DNA of 64,000 nucleotides from Sphingomonas alpina (GTDB taxonomy: Bacteria; Pseudomonadota; Alphaproteobacteria; Sphingomonadales; Sphingomonadaceae), in NCBI RefSeq assembly GCF_014490665.1, contig NZ_CP061038.1, forward strand, positions 2,480,001 through 2,544,000, given 5' to 3'. The notes beneath the pieces were generated by a model. That model made no database searches. It was not told the DNA's origin and was given only the letters and a program-made list of their open reading frames with translations. Positions 20,084-28,367 of the stretch are shown piece after piece (position 1 is the stretch's first letter; each line of letters starts with the position of its first letter). The translations under genes were made by a program, and so were the position numbers.

Positions 20084-21668
20084 ATTGATTCATCGTATTG
20101 TGCGCGCCACCGGCCTTCAGCGCCGCTTCACCCGCGAAATATTCCTTGTGATCGTCACCAATGTCGGAGCCCGACATGTTCTGATGCTTCACACAGGCAA
20201 TCCCTTCACGGATTTCCTTGCGCTGCACGCCCTTGACGTAGCCGAGCATGCCCTGGTCGCCGAAATACTCCTTGGCGAGATTGTCGGTCGACAGCGCCGC
20301 TGTGTGATAGGTCGGCAAGGTGATCAGATGGTGGAAGATGCCCGCCCGCGCCGCCGCATCGCGCTGGAAGGTACGGATCCGTTCATCGGCCTCGTCACCG
20401 AGCGCGGTACCGTCATAATCGACGCTCATCAGCTTGGCGCGATCATAGCCCGAGACGTCCTGGCCCTCCGCTGCCCAGGCATCGAACACCTGCTGGCGGA
20501 AATTCAGCGTCCAGTTGAACGATGGCGAGTTGTTATAGACCAGCTTGGCATTGGGAATGACCTCACGGATGCGGTCGACCATGCCGGCGATCTGCTCGAT
20601 ATGCGGCTTCTCGGTTTCGATCCACAACAGGTCGGCGCCATTCTGCAGCGACGTGATGCAGTCGAGCACGCAGCGATCCTCACCCGATCCGGCGCGGAAC
20701 TGGAACAGGTTGGACGGCAACCGCTTCGGACGCAGCAGCTTGCCGTCGCGATTGAGGATCACGTCGCCATTGCGCGCAGTGGTCGGATCGATCTCTTCGC
20801 AATCGAGGAACGAGTTATACTGGTCGCCGATATCGCCCGGTTCCTTGCTGACCGCGATCTGCTTGGTCAGGCCGGCGCCGAGCGAGTCGGTGCGCGTGAC
20901 AATGATGCCGTCCTCGACGCCCAGTTCGAGGAAAGCGTAGCGGCAGGCGCGAACCTTCGCCAGGAAGTCCTCATGCGGCACGGTGACCTTGCCGTCCTGA
21001 TGGCCGCACTGCTTTTCGTCGGAGACCTGGTTCTCGATCTGCAGCGCGCAGGCGCCGGCCTCGATCATCTTCTTGGCCAGCAGATAGGTCGCCTCCGCAT
21101 TGCCGAAGCCGGCATCGATATCGGCGACGATCGGCACGACATGGGTCTGGTAATTGTCGACCGCCTGCAACAGCCGCTGCTCGGTCAGTTCGTCACCGGC
21201 CTCGCGAGCCGCGTCGATCTCGCGGAACATGCCGCCCAGTTCGCGCGCATCGGCCTGGCGCAGAAAGGTGTAGAGTTCCTCGATCAGCGCAGGCACGCTG
21301 GTCTTCTCATGCATCGACTGATCCGGCAGCGGGCCGAATTCGGAACGCAGCGCCGCGACCATCCAGCCCGACAGATAGAGATAGCGGCGCTCGGTCGAGC
21401 CGAAATGCTTCTTGATGCTGATCATCTTCTGCTGGCCGATGAACCCGTGCCAGCAGCCCAGCGACTGGGTGTAATTGGCCGGATCGGCGTCATAGGCCGC
21501 CATGTCCTTGCGCATGATCGCTGCGGTATAGCGCGCGATGTCGAGCCCGGTCTGAAAGCGGTTCTGCAACCGCATCCGCGCGACGGCTTCCGCGTCGATC
21601 CCGTCCCAGGTGCCGTTCTGGCTTTTGATCAGCTGAGCCGTTTGCGTGATGTGGTTCTGGTAGGTCAT
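20073..21668 (-). CDS. aceA: Isocitrate lyase
   Basis: 531 aa, the long form found in Pseudomonas and sphingomonads. The active-site motif is EKQCGHQ with the catalytic Cys at residue 221; metal and substrate motifs VADIDAGFGN and VYNNSPSFNW are present. Splits isocitrate into glyoxylate and succinate, the first step of the glyoxylate bypass, needed on acetate or fatty acids. Upstream of ATG 21668 there are TTTAC-type half-sites and an inverted repeat at 21785-21804. The nearby RamB/ScfR-like regulator (23383-24774) is a candidate controller. The S41 protease gene lies between them on the same strand. Confidence 0.97.
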   Translation of the reverse strand: MTYQNHITQTAQLIKSQNGTWDGIDAEAVARMRLQNRFQTGLDIARYTAAIMRKDMAAYDADPANYTQSLGCWHGFIGQQKMISIKKHFGSTERRYLYLSGWMVAALRSEFGPLPDQSMHEKTSVPALIEELYTFLRQADARELGGMFREIDAAREAGDELTEQRLLQAVDNYQTHVVPIVADIDAGFGNAEATYLLAKKMIEAGACALQIENQVSDEKQCGHQDGKVTVPHEDFLAKVRACRYAFLELGVEDGIIVTRTDSLGAGLTKQIAVSKEPGDIGDQYNSFLDCEEIDPTTARNGDVILNRDGKLLRPKRLPSNLFQFRAGSGEDRCVLDCITSLQNGADLLWIETEKPHIEQIAGMVDRIREVIPNAKLVYNNSPSFNWTLNFRQQVFDAWAAEGQDVSGYDRAKLMSVDYDGTALGDEADERIRTFQRDAAARAGIFHHLITLPTYHTAALSTDNLAKEYFGDQGMLGYVKGVQRKEIREGIACVKHQNMSGSDIGDDHKEYFAGEAALKAGGAHNTMNQFAA

Positions 21669-21784
21669 TTGAGTATTCCCGCTTCATTGAATGATGCGGA
21701 GATAAACAAATTTACAGCCGATCGAACGGCAATTCGCCATTCTAAAAAGTTTACCTGTCAAATCCGGCCGAGTTCGCGAGTCAT

Positions 21785-21804
21785 GTTGTAAATAAAATTA
21801 CAAC
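21785..21804 (-). promoter_or_regulatory. Inverted repeat upstream of aceA
   Basis: GTTGTAA, six bases, TTACAAC, in an AT-rich patch 117 bp before the aceA ATG. Possible binding site for a regulator of acetate or fatty-acid metabolism. Confidence 0.5.
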
Positions 21805-21805
21805 C

Positions 21806-23272
21806 TCAGAACAGCCCCGGCACTTCGCGCTGCGGCGTCGATGGGCGTGTCGGGGTCAACAATTCCCGCTCGCTTTCCCGCGCGAGCCGCTGCGCCTGCG
21901 CCGCTGTCCGCTGTCCCGATGCCGAAACGGGGGCGGCGGAGATCGCCGTGCAGGACCGTCCGGCGAGGAAATCGAGCGCCTGCCGCGTCGAGGATTCCTG
22001 CGGATCGCCGAGTTGGTGGCCGATATCGTCGAACGCCTGGCAGCTCGCCTCGACCGTGCCCGCCAGGCCGTTGAAATAATCACCCTGGCGCGCGGCATTC
22101 TGCGTAGCGAATGCGATGACGCGCAAACGGTCGTCGCATGCCACGCGGTCGAGGGCGATCTGCCCCACCGGCTTGCCATAAGTGTTGGTGCCGATCAGTC
22201 CGGCATTGGCGTGCAGATAGGGGAGCGTGGAATTGATCACCAATTCGCTCGCCGATGCGGTGCCGCCCGTGCCGATGAATGCAATCCGGGTCGCGCCGAC
22301 CGATTCCGCCTGCGTAATATAATTGCGGGTCCGGTTGTTGGAGGATTTCTCGGACCGGAAGGTCGTGTAACTGAGCACATCCGAGGTTGACCGGTTGCGC
22401 CCGAGCAAGTCGCCGAACAGCTCGGCGATCGAAACCAGGCCGCCGCCATTATAGCGCACATCGACGATGATATCGGTGATGCCCTGAGCGCGGAACTGGG
22501 CGAACGCGGCACGCAGCTGCGGATCCGCAGTCGAGATAAAGGTCCGCAGATTGACATAACCGACCTTGCGCCCGCCATCGTCGATGATCTTCGCGCCATA
22601 GATTGACGACACCGGCTGCAGATCGAAATCGGCCTTGGCGATGGTCACGGTGCGGCTGCCGCCGACGCCGCCCAATTGCAACACGCGCGTGGTGCCGACC
22701 GTATCGGGACCAAGCGCATTGATCAGCCCGGTCGTGCCCTCGGCAGCGAGAATCGCGCTGACCGTGCGCAAATTGGCATTGCTGGTGCCGATCGCGAGGA
22801 TTTCCGAACCACGGCCGACGCCATTCGCCTGGGCCGGCGTATTCTCGAACGCTTCGGTGATGAACAGGCGCCCCGACGTATCGAGCCCGAGGCGAAAGCC
22901 ATACCCCGCACTGGAGCCGGACTGATAATAGGCATCCTCCTCGGCGATCGAGGTCAGATAGGTGAAATAGCGGTCGCGCCGCTGGCTGCGCGCCGTTGCG
23001 GTCAACGCGTCGATATAGGTGTCGACCGAGCTATAGGATGCCGGGTTCAGGCCGGTTGGCAACGTCTCCGGGAACAGATACCATTCGCGCAGCTGTGCCG
23101 CCGCCCAATCCTGCCGCTCGCGCAGTGAGCAGCCCGCCACCGCCGTCGGTGTCGGTGTCGGGGTTGGAGTCGCTGTCGGCGTTGATCCGCCGCCCGATCC
23201 TGACGACCCGCCGCCGCAAGCGGACAGCATCGCTGACAATGCAATAAGCGCAGCGATCGGACGACGGCGCAT
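21806..23272 (-). CDS. S41 family C-terminal processing peptidase, lipoprotein
   Basis: 488 aa. Lipobox LSACGG, then a Thr-Pro repeat linker (TPTPTPTPT) that lifts the enzyme from the membrane. A short PDZ-like segment (FRLGLDTSGRLFITEAFENT) precedes the S41 core: substrate-strand VDVRYNGGG, nucleophile region FIGTGGTASASELV, general-base Lys in NTYGKPVG. A periplasmic, membrane-tethered serine protease. The C-terminal tail is rich in Gln/Arg/Ala. Substrate unknown. Gene is flanked by its own gaps and not clearly in an operon. Confidence 0.92.
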   Translation of the reverse strand: MRRRPIAALIALSAMLSACGGGSSGSGGGSTPTATPTPTPTPTAVAGCSLRERQDWAAAQLREWYLFPETLPTGLNPASYSSVDTYIDALTATARSQRRDRYFTYLTSIAEEDAYYQSGSSAGYGFRLGLDTSGRLFITEAFENTPAQANGVGRGSEILAIGTSNANLRTVSAILAAEGTTGLINALGPDTVGTTRVLQLGGVGGSRTVTIAKADFDLQPVSSIYGAKIIDDGGRKVGYVNLRTFISTADPQLRAAFAQFRAQGITDIIVDVRYNGGGLVSIAELFGDLLGRNRSTSDVLSYTTFRSEKSSNNRTRNYITQAESVGATRIAFIGTGGTASASELVINSTLPYLHANAGLIGTNTYGKPVGQIALDRVACDDRLRVIAFATQNAARQGDYFNGLAGTVEASCQAFDDIGHQLGDPQESSTRQALDFLAGRSCTAISAAPVSASGQRTAAQAQRLARESERELLTPTRPSTPQREVPGLF

Positions 23273-23382
23273 TCTTTATCTCCCCCAAGACCTCCCCTGC
23301 TTGTCGCAGAAATCGCCGCCGTGTCAGCAGGGAATATCGAGGCACCAGACCAAGACGCCTCGCGCGCGATGCTATGCCTCCA

Positions 23383-24774
23383 TCAATCGCCGCCGAAGGT
23401 CAAAGCGCTGACTCCGCGCTCGCGGTCATTCATCACCAGCGTCCGCCCGGCCGGTGGCGCGGAGCGCTGCGGACACCCTCCGCGCATGCACGCCCGGCAT
23501 CCGAGACCAATCGGCGTCGCTTCGCGCTTCAGGTCGATGCCGCGCGCGACCGCGAGCGAGCCGGCCTGCTCCGCCGCGACACCAAGGCCGACTGCGAATT
23601 CCGCCGGCACCGCGCCATAATGCCGGCCCTGCGGCGATACCGACCGCGCCAGGGTCAGCCAGCGCGAGCCGTCCTCCAGCTCGACCAGCTGCACCGCAAG
23701 GCTGCCCGGGCGGTCGAACGCATGATGCAGTCGCCACAGCGGACACCGCCCCTCCGCTTCGGCCAGCGCTGCGCCGCTCGCGCCGGAAAAGCGCTTCGAC
23801 GCCTGCCCTGCCCGGTCGATCCGCACCATGAAGAACGGCAACCCACGGGCCCCGACGCGCTGCAAGGTGGTCAGCCGGTGCGCGACCTGCTCGAATCCGG
23901 CGCCGAAACGCCGCTGGAGCAATTCGAGATCATAGCCGGTCGCCTCACAGGCACGCAGGAAGCGGACATAGGGCATCATTACGGCAGCGGCGAAATAGCT
24001 GGTGAGGTGCCGCCGGTAGAGCCGCTCGGCCTGGCGATCGGCAAAGCCCGCCCCCTTGGCCAGCGCCTCGATCTCGCCGCGCGCCTCGATCTGCGCGAGT
24101 TGATAAGCCGCGGCAAAGGTCCGCGATGCCGGGTCGAGCGTTTCGCTCAATTGCAACTGACGCGCATGCAGATCGGTCCGGCGAAGCAGATCGGGCATCA
24201 CATCGACCGGCAGCACACGGATCGTCAGCTGATGCTTGACGCGCAGCCGATCCGAGATCGCACCATAAAGATCGCCGGCGCCGAGCCGCAATTCGTCGGC
24301 CAGGGTTTCCGCCATCGTGTCGAGATCGGCGAAATGCCCGCGCCACCGCTCGATTTCACGCCGCACCTCGCCGATCGGATCCGCCGTCAAAGCCCCCGGC
24401 GCATCGCCGCCGCCGACCCCGATCCGGTCATAGGCGCGCGCAAATGCCTCCGCGCCGCCCGGAGCCCCGGCCAGCCATTCCTCGATCTCGTTGCGATCGA
24501 TTTCCAGATCGGCGAAGATCGGGTCGGCCAGCCGCCGCCGGATCGCCGATTCCCCACCACCCGGCTCGCCCGCCGCGAGCGCGCGCGGATCGAAATCGAA
24601 CGTCTCCGCCAGCTTCACCAGCAAAGACGCAGACAAGGGCCGCTGGTTCTTTTCGACCAGGTTGAGATAGCTGGGCGAGATCGCCAGCGCGTCCGACATC
24701 GCCGCCTGAGTGAGGCCGGCCTGACGCCGCAGCCGGCGTATGGCGTGCCCGGCGAAGAGTTTGCGATCGGCCAT
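23383..24774 (-). CDS. XRE-family short-chain acyl-CoA regulator (RamB/ScfR-like)
   Basis: 463 aa from ATG 24774 (AGAGG just upstream). N-terminal Cro/XRE helix-turn-helix (residues about 8-62, AGLTQAAMSDALAISPSYLN), central ImmA/IrrE-like peptidase-type fold that lacks a clear HExxH, and a C-terminal Cys-containing domain (CRACMRGGCPQRSAP) typical of the short-chain fatty acyl-CoA regulator family (DUF2083). Relatives such as RamB control isocitrate lyase and acetate/propionate genes. Its position near aceA fits that job; the binding site is not proven. Earlier in-frame starts exist but have no better RBS. Confidence 0.88.
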   Translation of the reverse strand: MADRKLFAGHAIRRLRRQAGLTQAAMSDALAISPSYLNLVEKNQRPLSASLLVKLAETFDFDPRALAAGEPGGGESAIRRRLADPIFADLEIDRNEIEEWLAGAPGGAEAFARAYDRIGVGGGDAPGALTADPIGEVRREIERWRGHFADLDTMAETLADELRLGAGDLYGAISDRLRVKHQLTIRVLPVDVMPDLLRRTDLHARQLQLSETLDPASRTFAAAYQLAQIEARGEIEALAKGAGFADRQAERLYRRHLTSYFAAAVMMPYVRFLRACEATGYDLELLQRRFGAGFEQVAHRLTTLQRVGARGLPFFMVRIDRAGQASKRFSGASGAALAEAEGRCPLWRLHHAFDRPGSLAVQLVELEDGSRWLTLARSVSPQGRHYGAVPAEFAVGLGVAAEQAGSLAVARGIDLKREATPIGLGCRACMRGGCPQRSAPPAGRTLVMNDRERGVSALTFGGD

Positions 24775-24934
24775 GATACCTCTCACCGTGCGGATGCCAC
24801 AGGGCAGCGCATTCAATGTCATATCTTTACAAACCAACAAAGAAATTGTCGATCCTTCGTGACAACATGACCAAGCAGCATATCGATGAGGACTGGCACA
24901 GCCCCGGAAACTAGGCGAGTTCGACCTCGACTTC

Positions 24935-25043
24935 GCAGTGGTGGACAGGCGGATTTGTAAAGTCCGTCACTGCACTGCCAAGGCCTTGAGAGTTTCCTGG
25001 GGAGGAAAGGATGCCCGCCGCGCGCAATCGCGGCGGGCATTTC
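24935..25043 (+). ncRNA. Candidate structured leader or small RNA upstream of CDF exporter
   Basis: On the plus strand a 12-bp helix (24935-24946 with 24962-24973, two G-U wobbles, 15-nt loop) is followed by a 12-bp GC-rich terminator-like hairpin (ATGCCCGCCGCG / CGCGGCGGGCAT, 25011-25040) and a weak T run. The CDF gene starts 57 bp later. Could be a riboswitch-type leader, an sRNA, or just a terminator. The full gap 24775-25099 has no gene. Confidence 0.4.
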
Positions 25044-25099
25044 CGTTGGCGCTCCCGGCATCGGGCGCATAAGACTGCCGAAAGGCAGGACCATCCACG

Positions 25100-26071
25100 A
25101 TGTCGGCATCCAAACAAGGCGGGTCGAACCTGGTCATCCTGGCGGCACTCGCCGCGAACCTCGGCATCGCGGTGGCCAAGTTCATCGCTGCGGGCATTTC
25201 CGGGTCGTCGTCGATGCTGACCGAAGGATTTCACTCGGTCATCGACAGCCTCAACCAGATCTTGCTCCTCTATGGCCAGAAGCGCGGCAAGCAACCGCCC
25301 GACGAGGAGCACCCGTTCGGCTATGGTCGAGAGCTTTATTTCTGGGCCTTTGTCGTCGCCATCCTGATCTTCGCGGTCGGCGCAGGCATCTCGGTCTATG
25401 AGGGCTATGAACATTTCATCCATCCGGAGGAATTGTCCAACCCGACGCTCAATTACATCGTGCTTGGCGTGGCCTTTGCGCTGGAAGGATCGTCCTGGTT
25501 CATCGCCATGCGCGAATTCAACGCCACGCGCGGATCGGCCGGCTGGTGGCAGTCGATCCGCGAATCCAAGGACCCTGCGGGATTCATCATCCTGTTCGAG
25601 GACAGCGCGGCACTCGCTGGCCTGATCATCGCCGCGACCGGCATCTGGGCGAGCCATTTCTTCAGCGATGCGCGGCTCGACGGTATTGCCTCGATCGCGA
25701 TCGGCCTGGTGCTGGCGCTGGTCGCGATCCTCCTCGCCCGTGAAGCCAAGGGTCTGCTGATCGGCGAAGGCGCCGATGCCGCGGTCGTCGCCAAGGTCCG
25801 CAAGATCGTCGATCGCTATCCCGACATCACCACGGTCAATCACGTCCGCACGATCCACACGGCGCCGCAAAGGATCTTCGTCGCGATCAGCGCCGATTTC
25901 CGCGATACTCTGTCGATGGGCGAGGCCGAGACGCTGATCGAACGGATCGAGGCGGAGTTGAAGGCAGCCGAGCCGATGCTGTCGTCAATCTATATCCGCC
26001 CGGAGAAAGCCGAAGACGCGCCGCGCCTCAATGTCGAGGTGAATGAAGGGGCCCCGACCGGCGATCGGTAA
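25100..26071 (+). CDS. Cation diffusion facilitator (CDF) metal exporter
   Basis: 323 aa, six predicted membrane helices. The CDF hallmark HSVIDSLNQ in helix II and the metal-site residues of helix V (DSAALAGLIIAATG) are visible; C-terminal cytoplasmic domain with NHVRTIHTAPQR and ISADFRD. Exports a divalent metal (Zn, Fe, Co or Mn) by proton exchange. Helix II/V residues are Asp-rich, but the ion cannot be fixed from sequence. Preceded by a structured RNA candidate. Confidence 0.92.
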   Translation: MSASKQGGSNLVILAALAANLGIAVAKFIAAGISGSSSMLTEGFHSVIDSLNQILLLYGQKRGKQPPDEEHPFGYGRELYFWAFVVAILIFAVGAGISVYEGYEHFIHPEELSNPTLNYIVLGVAFALEGSSWFIAMREFNATRGSAGWWQSIRESKDPAGFIILFEDSAALAGLIIAATGIWASHFFSDARLDGIASIAIGLVLALVAILLAREAKGLLIGEGADAAVVAKVRKIVDRYPDITTVNHVRTIHTAPQRIFVAISADFRDTLSMGEAETLIERIEAELKAAEPMLSSIYIRPEKAEDAPRLNVEVNEGAPTGDR

Positions 26072-26182
26072 CGCGCGGCGATCGCCCGGATTCGCACGCA
26101 GAATCTGGCAGCGCTCCAGTGCTGATTATACATTAACTACTTGATAAATAATTATAATATTCCAGCCACTCATCGGGACGGC

Positions 26183-26341
26183 GGGTGTCCCATATCTCTG
26201 CCGCCGGTCTTCGCGGTGCTGCTGACGGGGCCCTGAGATATGACACTACCGGTGTCCCATATCTCTGCCGCCTGTTTTCGCGATGCCGCGAACCGGAGGC
26301 CCGAGATATGGCACTACCGGTGTCCCATATCTCGTACCGCC
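26183..26341. repeat. Tandem ~68-bp hairpin units with the word GTGTCCCATATCTC
   Basis: Word GGTGTCCCATATCTC begins at 26184, 26251 and 26319. Units of 67 and 68 bp each end with an imperfect inverted arm (GAGATATGACACTACC, GAGATATGGCACTACC), so each unit folds into a long hairpin; the third is cut short. Preceded by an AT-rich stretch at about 26122-26162. The gap 26072-26800 has no gene. Confidence 0.9.
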
Positions 26342-26543
26342 CGCCCCTCGATGAGCTGGCGGCGATTCAAGCATGACGCGGGATCGGGCATATCATCCCT
26401 TGCCGGACTAATACCGGCGCGCTCTTTCTCAGTGTCGGGAAAACAGCATTGCCACGGCGCTACCAGCGCAATGGCTTCGTGCATGACTCACGCTGCTTGG
26501 GCATTTCCGAGCCAAGACAGCTCGCATTGACGCTGACTCATCC

Positions 26544-26666
26544 TACCTGCTTCCCCGGCGAAGGCCGGGGCCCAGTTGGTAAGGGTTTGTTGGTCTGGCG
26601 CTTCGCGTTGCCGCCTCGACCTTCCCGACTGGGCCCCGGCCTTCGCCGGGGAAACAGTAGAGGTAG
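26544..26666. repeat. REP-like element family R3, full copy
   Basis: Inverted arms of over 30 bp (core CCCCGGCGAAGGCCGGGGCC) at 26544-26576 and 26628-26666 around a loop of about 50 nt. Confidence 0.85.
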
Positions 26667-26702
26667 GTCGGCATCAATGCAGTTGGTATGAGTTGCCCCA
26701 CA

Positions 26703-26774
26703 CTCCCGTTCGCCCTGAGCTTGTCGAAGGGCACGCCCAGTGCATGAGCTTCGACAGGCTCAGCCCGAACGGGG
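26703..26774. repeat. REP-like element family R2, copy a
   Basis: Inverted arms with core CTTGTCGAAG / CTTCGACAGGCTCAG, ends CCGTTCG and CGAACGG. Another copy at 39665-39726. Confidence 0.85.
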
Positions 26775-26800
26775 GAAGGATTCCCCCAAATCGACCAGAC

Positions 26801-27430
26801 CTAGCTCGCAGGCACGATCTCGACGACATCGAGGATGGATTCGAACTTCGGATAGGGCAGCGCAATTCGCCATCTCTTGTCGTCCACCCGGTCGATGATC
26901 CCCGCCATGTCGCGGTCAGCGTCGCGCCCATAATCGAGCGCCGTCGTCTCATCACCGAACACCATCGTACCAAGGAACACGCCGCGCATATCGCCGTCGG
27001 GAAATGCCAGCCCGACCGGCCGCTGCGACCCGTTGGACTTGTAGAAGCTCGACACCTCGCCCTCGGCGTCGACGCGGCATCCGAACCAGGGATAGGCTAT
27101 GAAATCATGCGCCGCCGTGCCGTTGGCGCCGAGTTTGAACACCCGGCAGCGATAGCTCCCGGCAGGCGGCAGCGCATTGCTCAACGCACGATCCGGGTCA
27201 AACAGCACGCCCTCCGCCGCGATCGCCTGACCATTGCCCGACGCTTGCGCCTTGGCCAGCGCCGTCATCCAGGCGTCACGCCAGTTGCGCAGGCGTATCC
27301 GGTCGCCCTTGGTCGCCACCTGGCGCCAGTCCAGCGCAGCAGGGGTAGATGCTGTCGCGGGACTGGCACCTTTGCCACCGCACGCCATAAGCGCCCCGCA
27401 AGCGGCCAGGGCGAACCCGAATCTTTTCAT
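26801..27430 (-). CDS. DUF4893 domain lipoprotein
   Basis: 209 aa from ATG 27430 (MKRFGFALAACGALMACGG); lipobox LMACG. The body matches the DUF4893 family (motifs SYRCRVFKLG, YPWFGCRV, GVFLGTMVFGDE). Function unknown. Follows the 3-hydroxybutyrate dehydrogenase gene by 128 bp on the same strand. The RBS is weak; a TTG just upstream at 27433 is an alternative start. Confidence 0.82.
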   Translation of the reverse strand: MKRFGFALAACGALMACGGKGASPATASTPAALDWRQVATKGDRIRLRNWRDAWMTALAKAQASGNGQAIAAEGVLFDPDRALSNALPPAGSYRCRVFKLGANGTAAHDFIAYPWFGCRVDAEGEVSSFYKSNGSQRPVGLAFPDGDMRGVFLGTMVFGDETTALDYGRDADRDMAGIIDRVDDKRWRIALPYPKFESILDVVEIVPAS

Positions 27431-27557
27431 CAATGCGCGACCAGTTTTTTGACTCTGTATCCGTCAACGAACCACGTCTCGCCATGGTTGCCAAGGCGTT
27501 TCAGGTTTTCCGGGTCGTTCTGGGTAGGGCCGGCCTGCCCGAACGGCGCCTGACCGA

Positions 27558-28343
27558 TCAGGCGGCGGTCCAGCCCCCATCGATCGACAGGTTCGCGCCG
27601 GTGATCGACTTCGCCGCATCGCCACACAGATAGAGCGCCAGCGACGCAACCTGTTCGGGCGTGACGAACTCCTTGGTCGGCTGCGCGTCGAGCAGCACGT
27701 CGTTGATCACCTGTTCGCGCGTCAGCCCGCGCGACTTCATCGTGTCGGGGATCTGCCCCTCGACCAGCGGCGTCCAGACATAGCCCGGCGAAATGCAGTT
27801 GACCGTGATGCCGTGCGTCGCCGTTTCCAGCGCGATCGTCTTGGTCAGGCCGGCAATGCCGTGCTTGGCCATCACATAGGCGCTCTTGTTGGGGCTCGCG
27901 ACGAGCGAGTGCGCCGAGGCGGTCGAAATGATCCGTCCCCATTTGGCCGCCTTCATCAGCGGTACCGCGGCCTGGATCAGATACCAGGCCGAGGTCAGGT
28001 TGATCTTGATGATCGCCTCGAACTTGTCGGCCGGAAAATCCTCGATCGGCGCGACATGCTGGATGCCGGCATTGTTGACGATGATGTCCGGCCCGCCCAG
28101 CTCGGCATGGCAGCGCGCGACCATTGCCGCGATCTCGTCGGGCTTGGTCATGTCGGCGGCATCGTAGAGCGCCTTGGCGCCGCTCGTCGCCTCAAGCGCC
28201 GCGCGCTCTTTCTCGATCTGCGCGGCATCGCCGAAACCGTTGATCACGACGCTCGCGCCCTCGGCGGCGAACGCCTTGGCATAGGCAAGGCCAATGCCCG
28301 ATGTGGACCCGGTGATGATCGCGCTCTTGCCCTTGAGGAACAT
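27558..28343 (-). CDS. 3-hydroxybutyrate dehydrogenase
   Basis: 261 aa short-chain dehydrogenase from ATG 28343, AGGAG seven bases upstream. NAD motif TGSTSGIG, catalytic Ser in STASAHSL and YVMAK (Tyr/Lys). The pattern INLTSAWYLIQAAVP and the C-terminal LSIDGGWTA fit D-3-hydroxybutyrate dehydrogenase, which links polyhydroxybutyrate breakdown to acetoacetate. Directly downstream (24 bp) of a patatin gene, a pairing often seen with PHB metabolism. Confidence 0.93.
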   Translation of the reverse strand: MFLKGKSAIITGSTSGIGLAYAKAFAAEGASVVINGFGDAAQIEKERAALEATSGAKALYDAADMTKPDEIAAMVARCHAELGGPDIIVNNAGIQHVAPIEDFPADKFEAIIKINLTSAWYLIQAAVPLMKAAKWGRIISTASAHSLVASPNKSAYVMAKHGIAGLTKTIALETATHGITVNCISPGYVWTPLVEGQIPDTMKSRGLTREQVINDVLLDAQPTKEFVTPEQVASLALYLCGDAAKSITGANLSIDGGWTAA

Positions 28344-28367
28344 CGACAAACTCCTTTGCTGGAAACT

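Noticed and set aside
20028..21791. 587-codon plus-strand frame opposite aceA
   Set aside because: Mirror of isocitrate lyase; no family resemblance.
24935..25043. NiCo or yybP-ykoY riboswitch before the CDF gene
   Set aside because: The conserved loop sequences of those classes are not present; kept only as an unnamed structured RNA.
26183..26341. CRISPR array
   Set aside because: Units are hairpins with only three copies and no unique spacers of constant length, and no cas genes are present.
26185..26530. Frames through the hairpin repeats at 26.2 kb
   Set aside because: Repeated peptide mirrors the DNA repeat; no coding signature.
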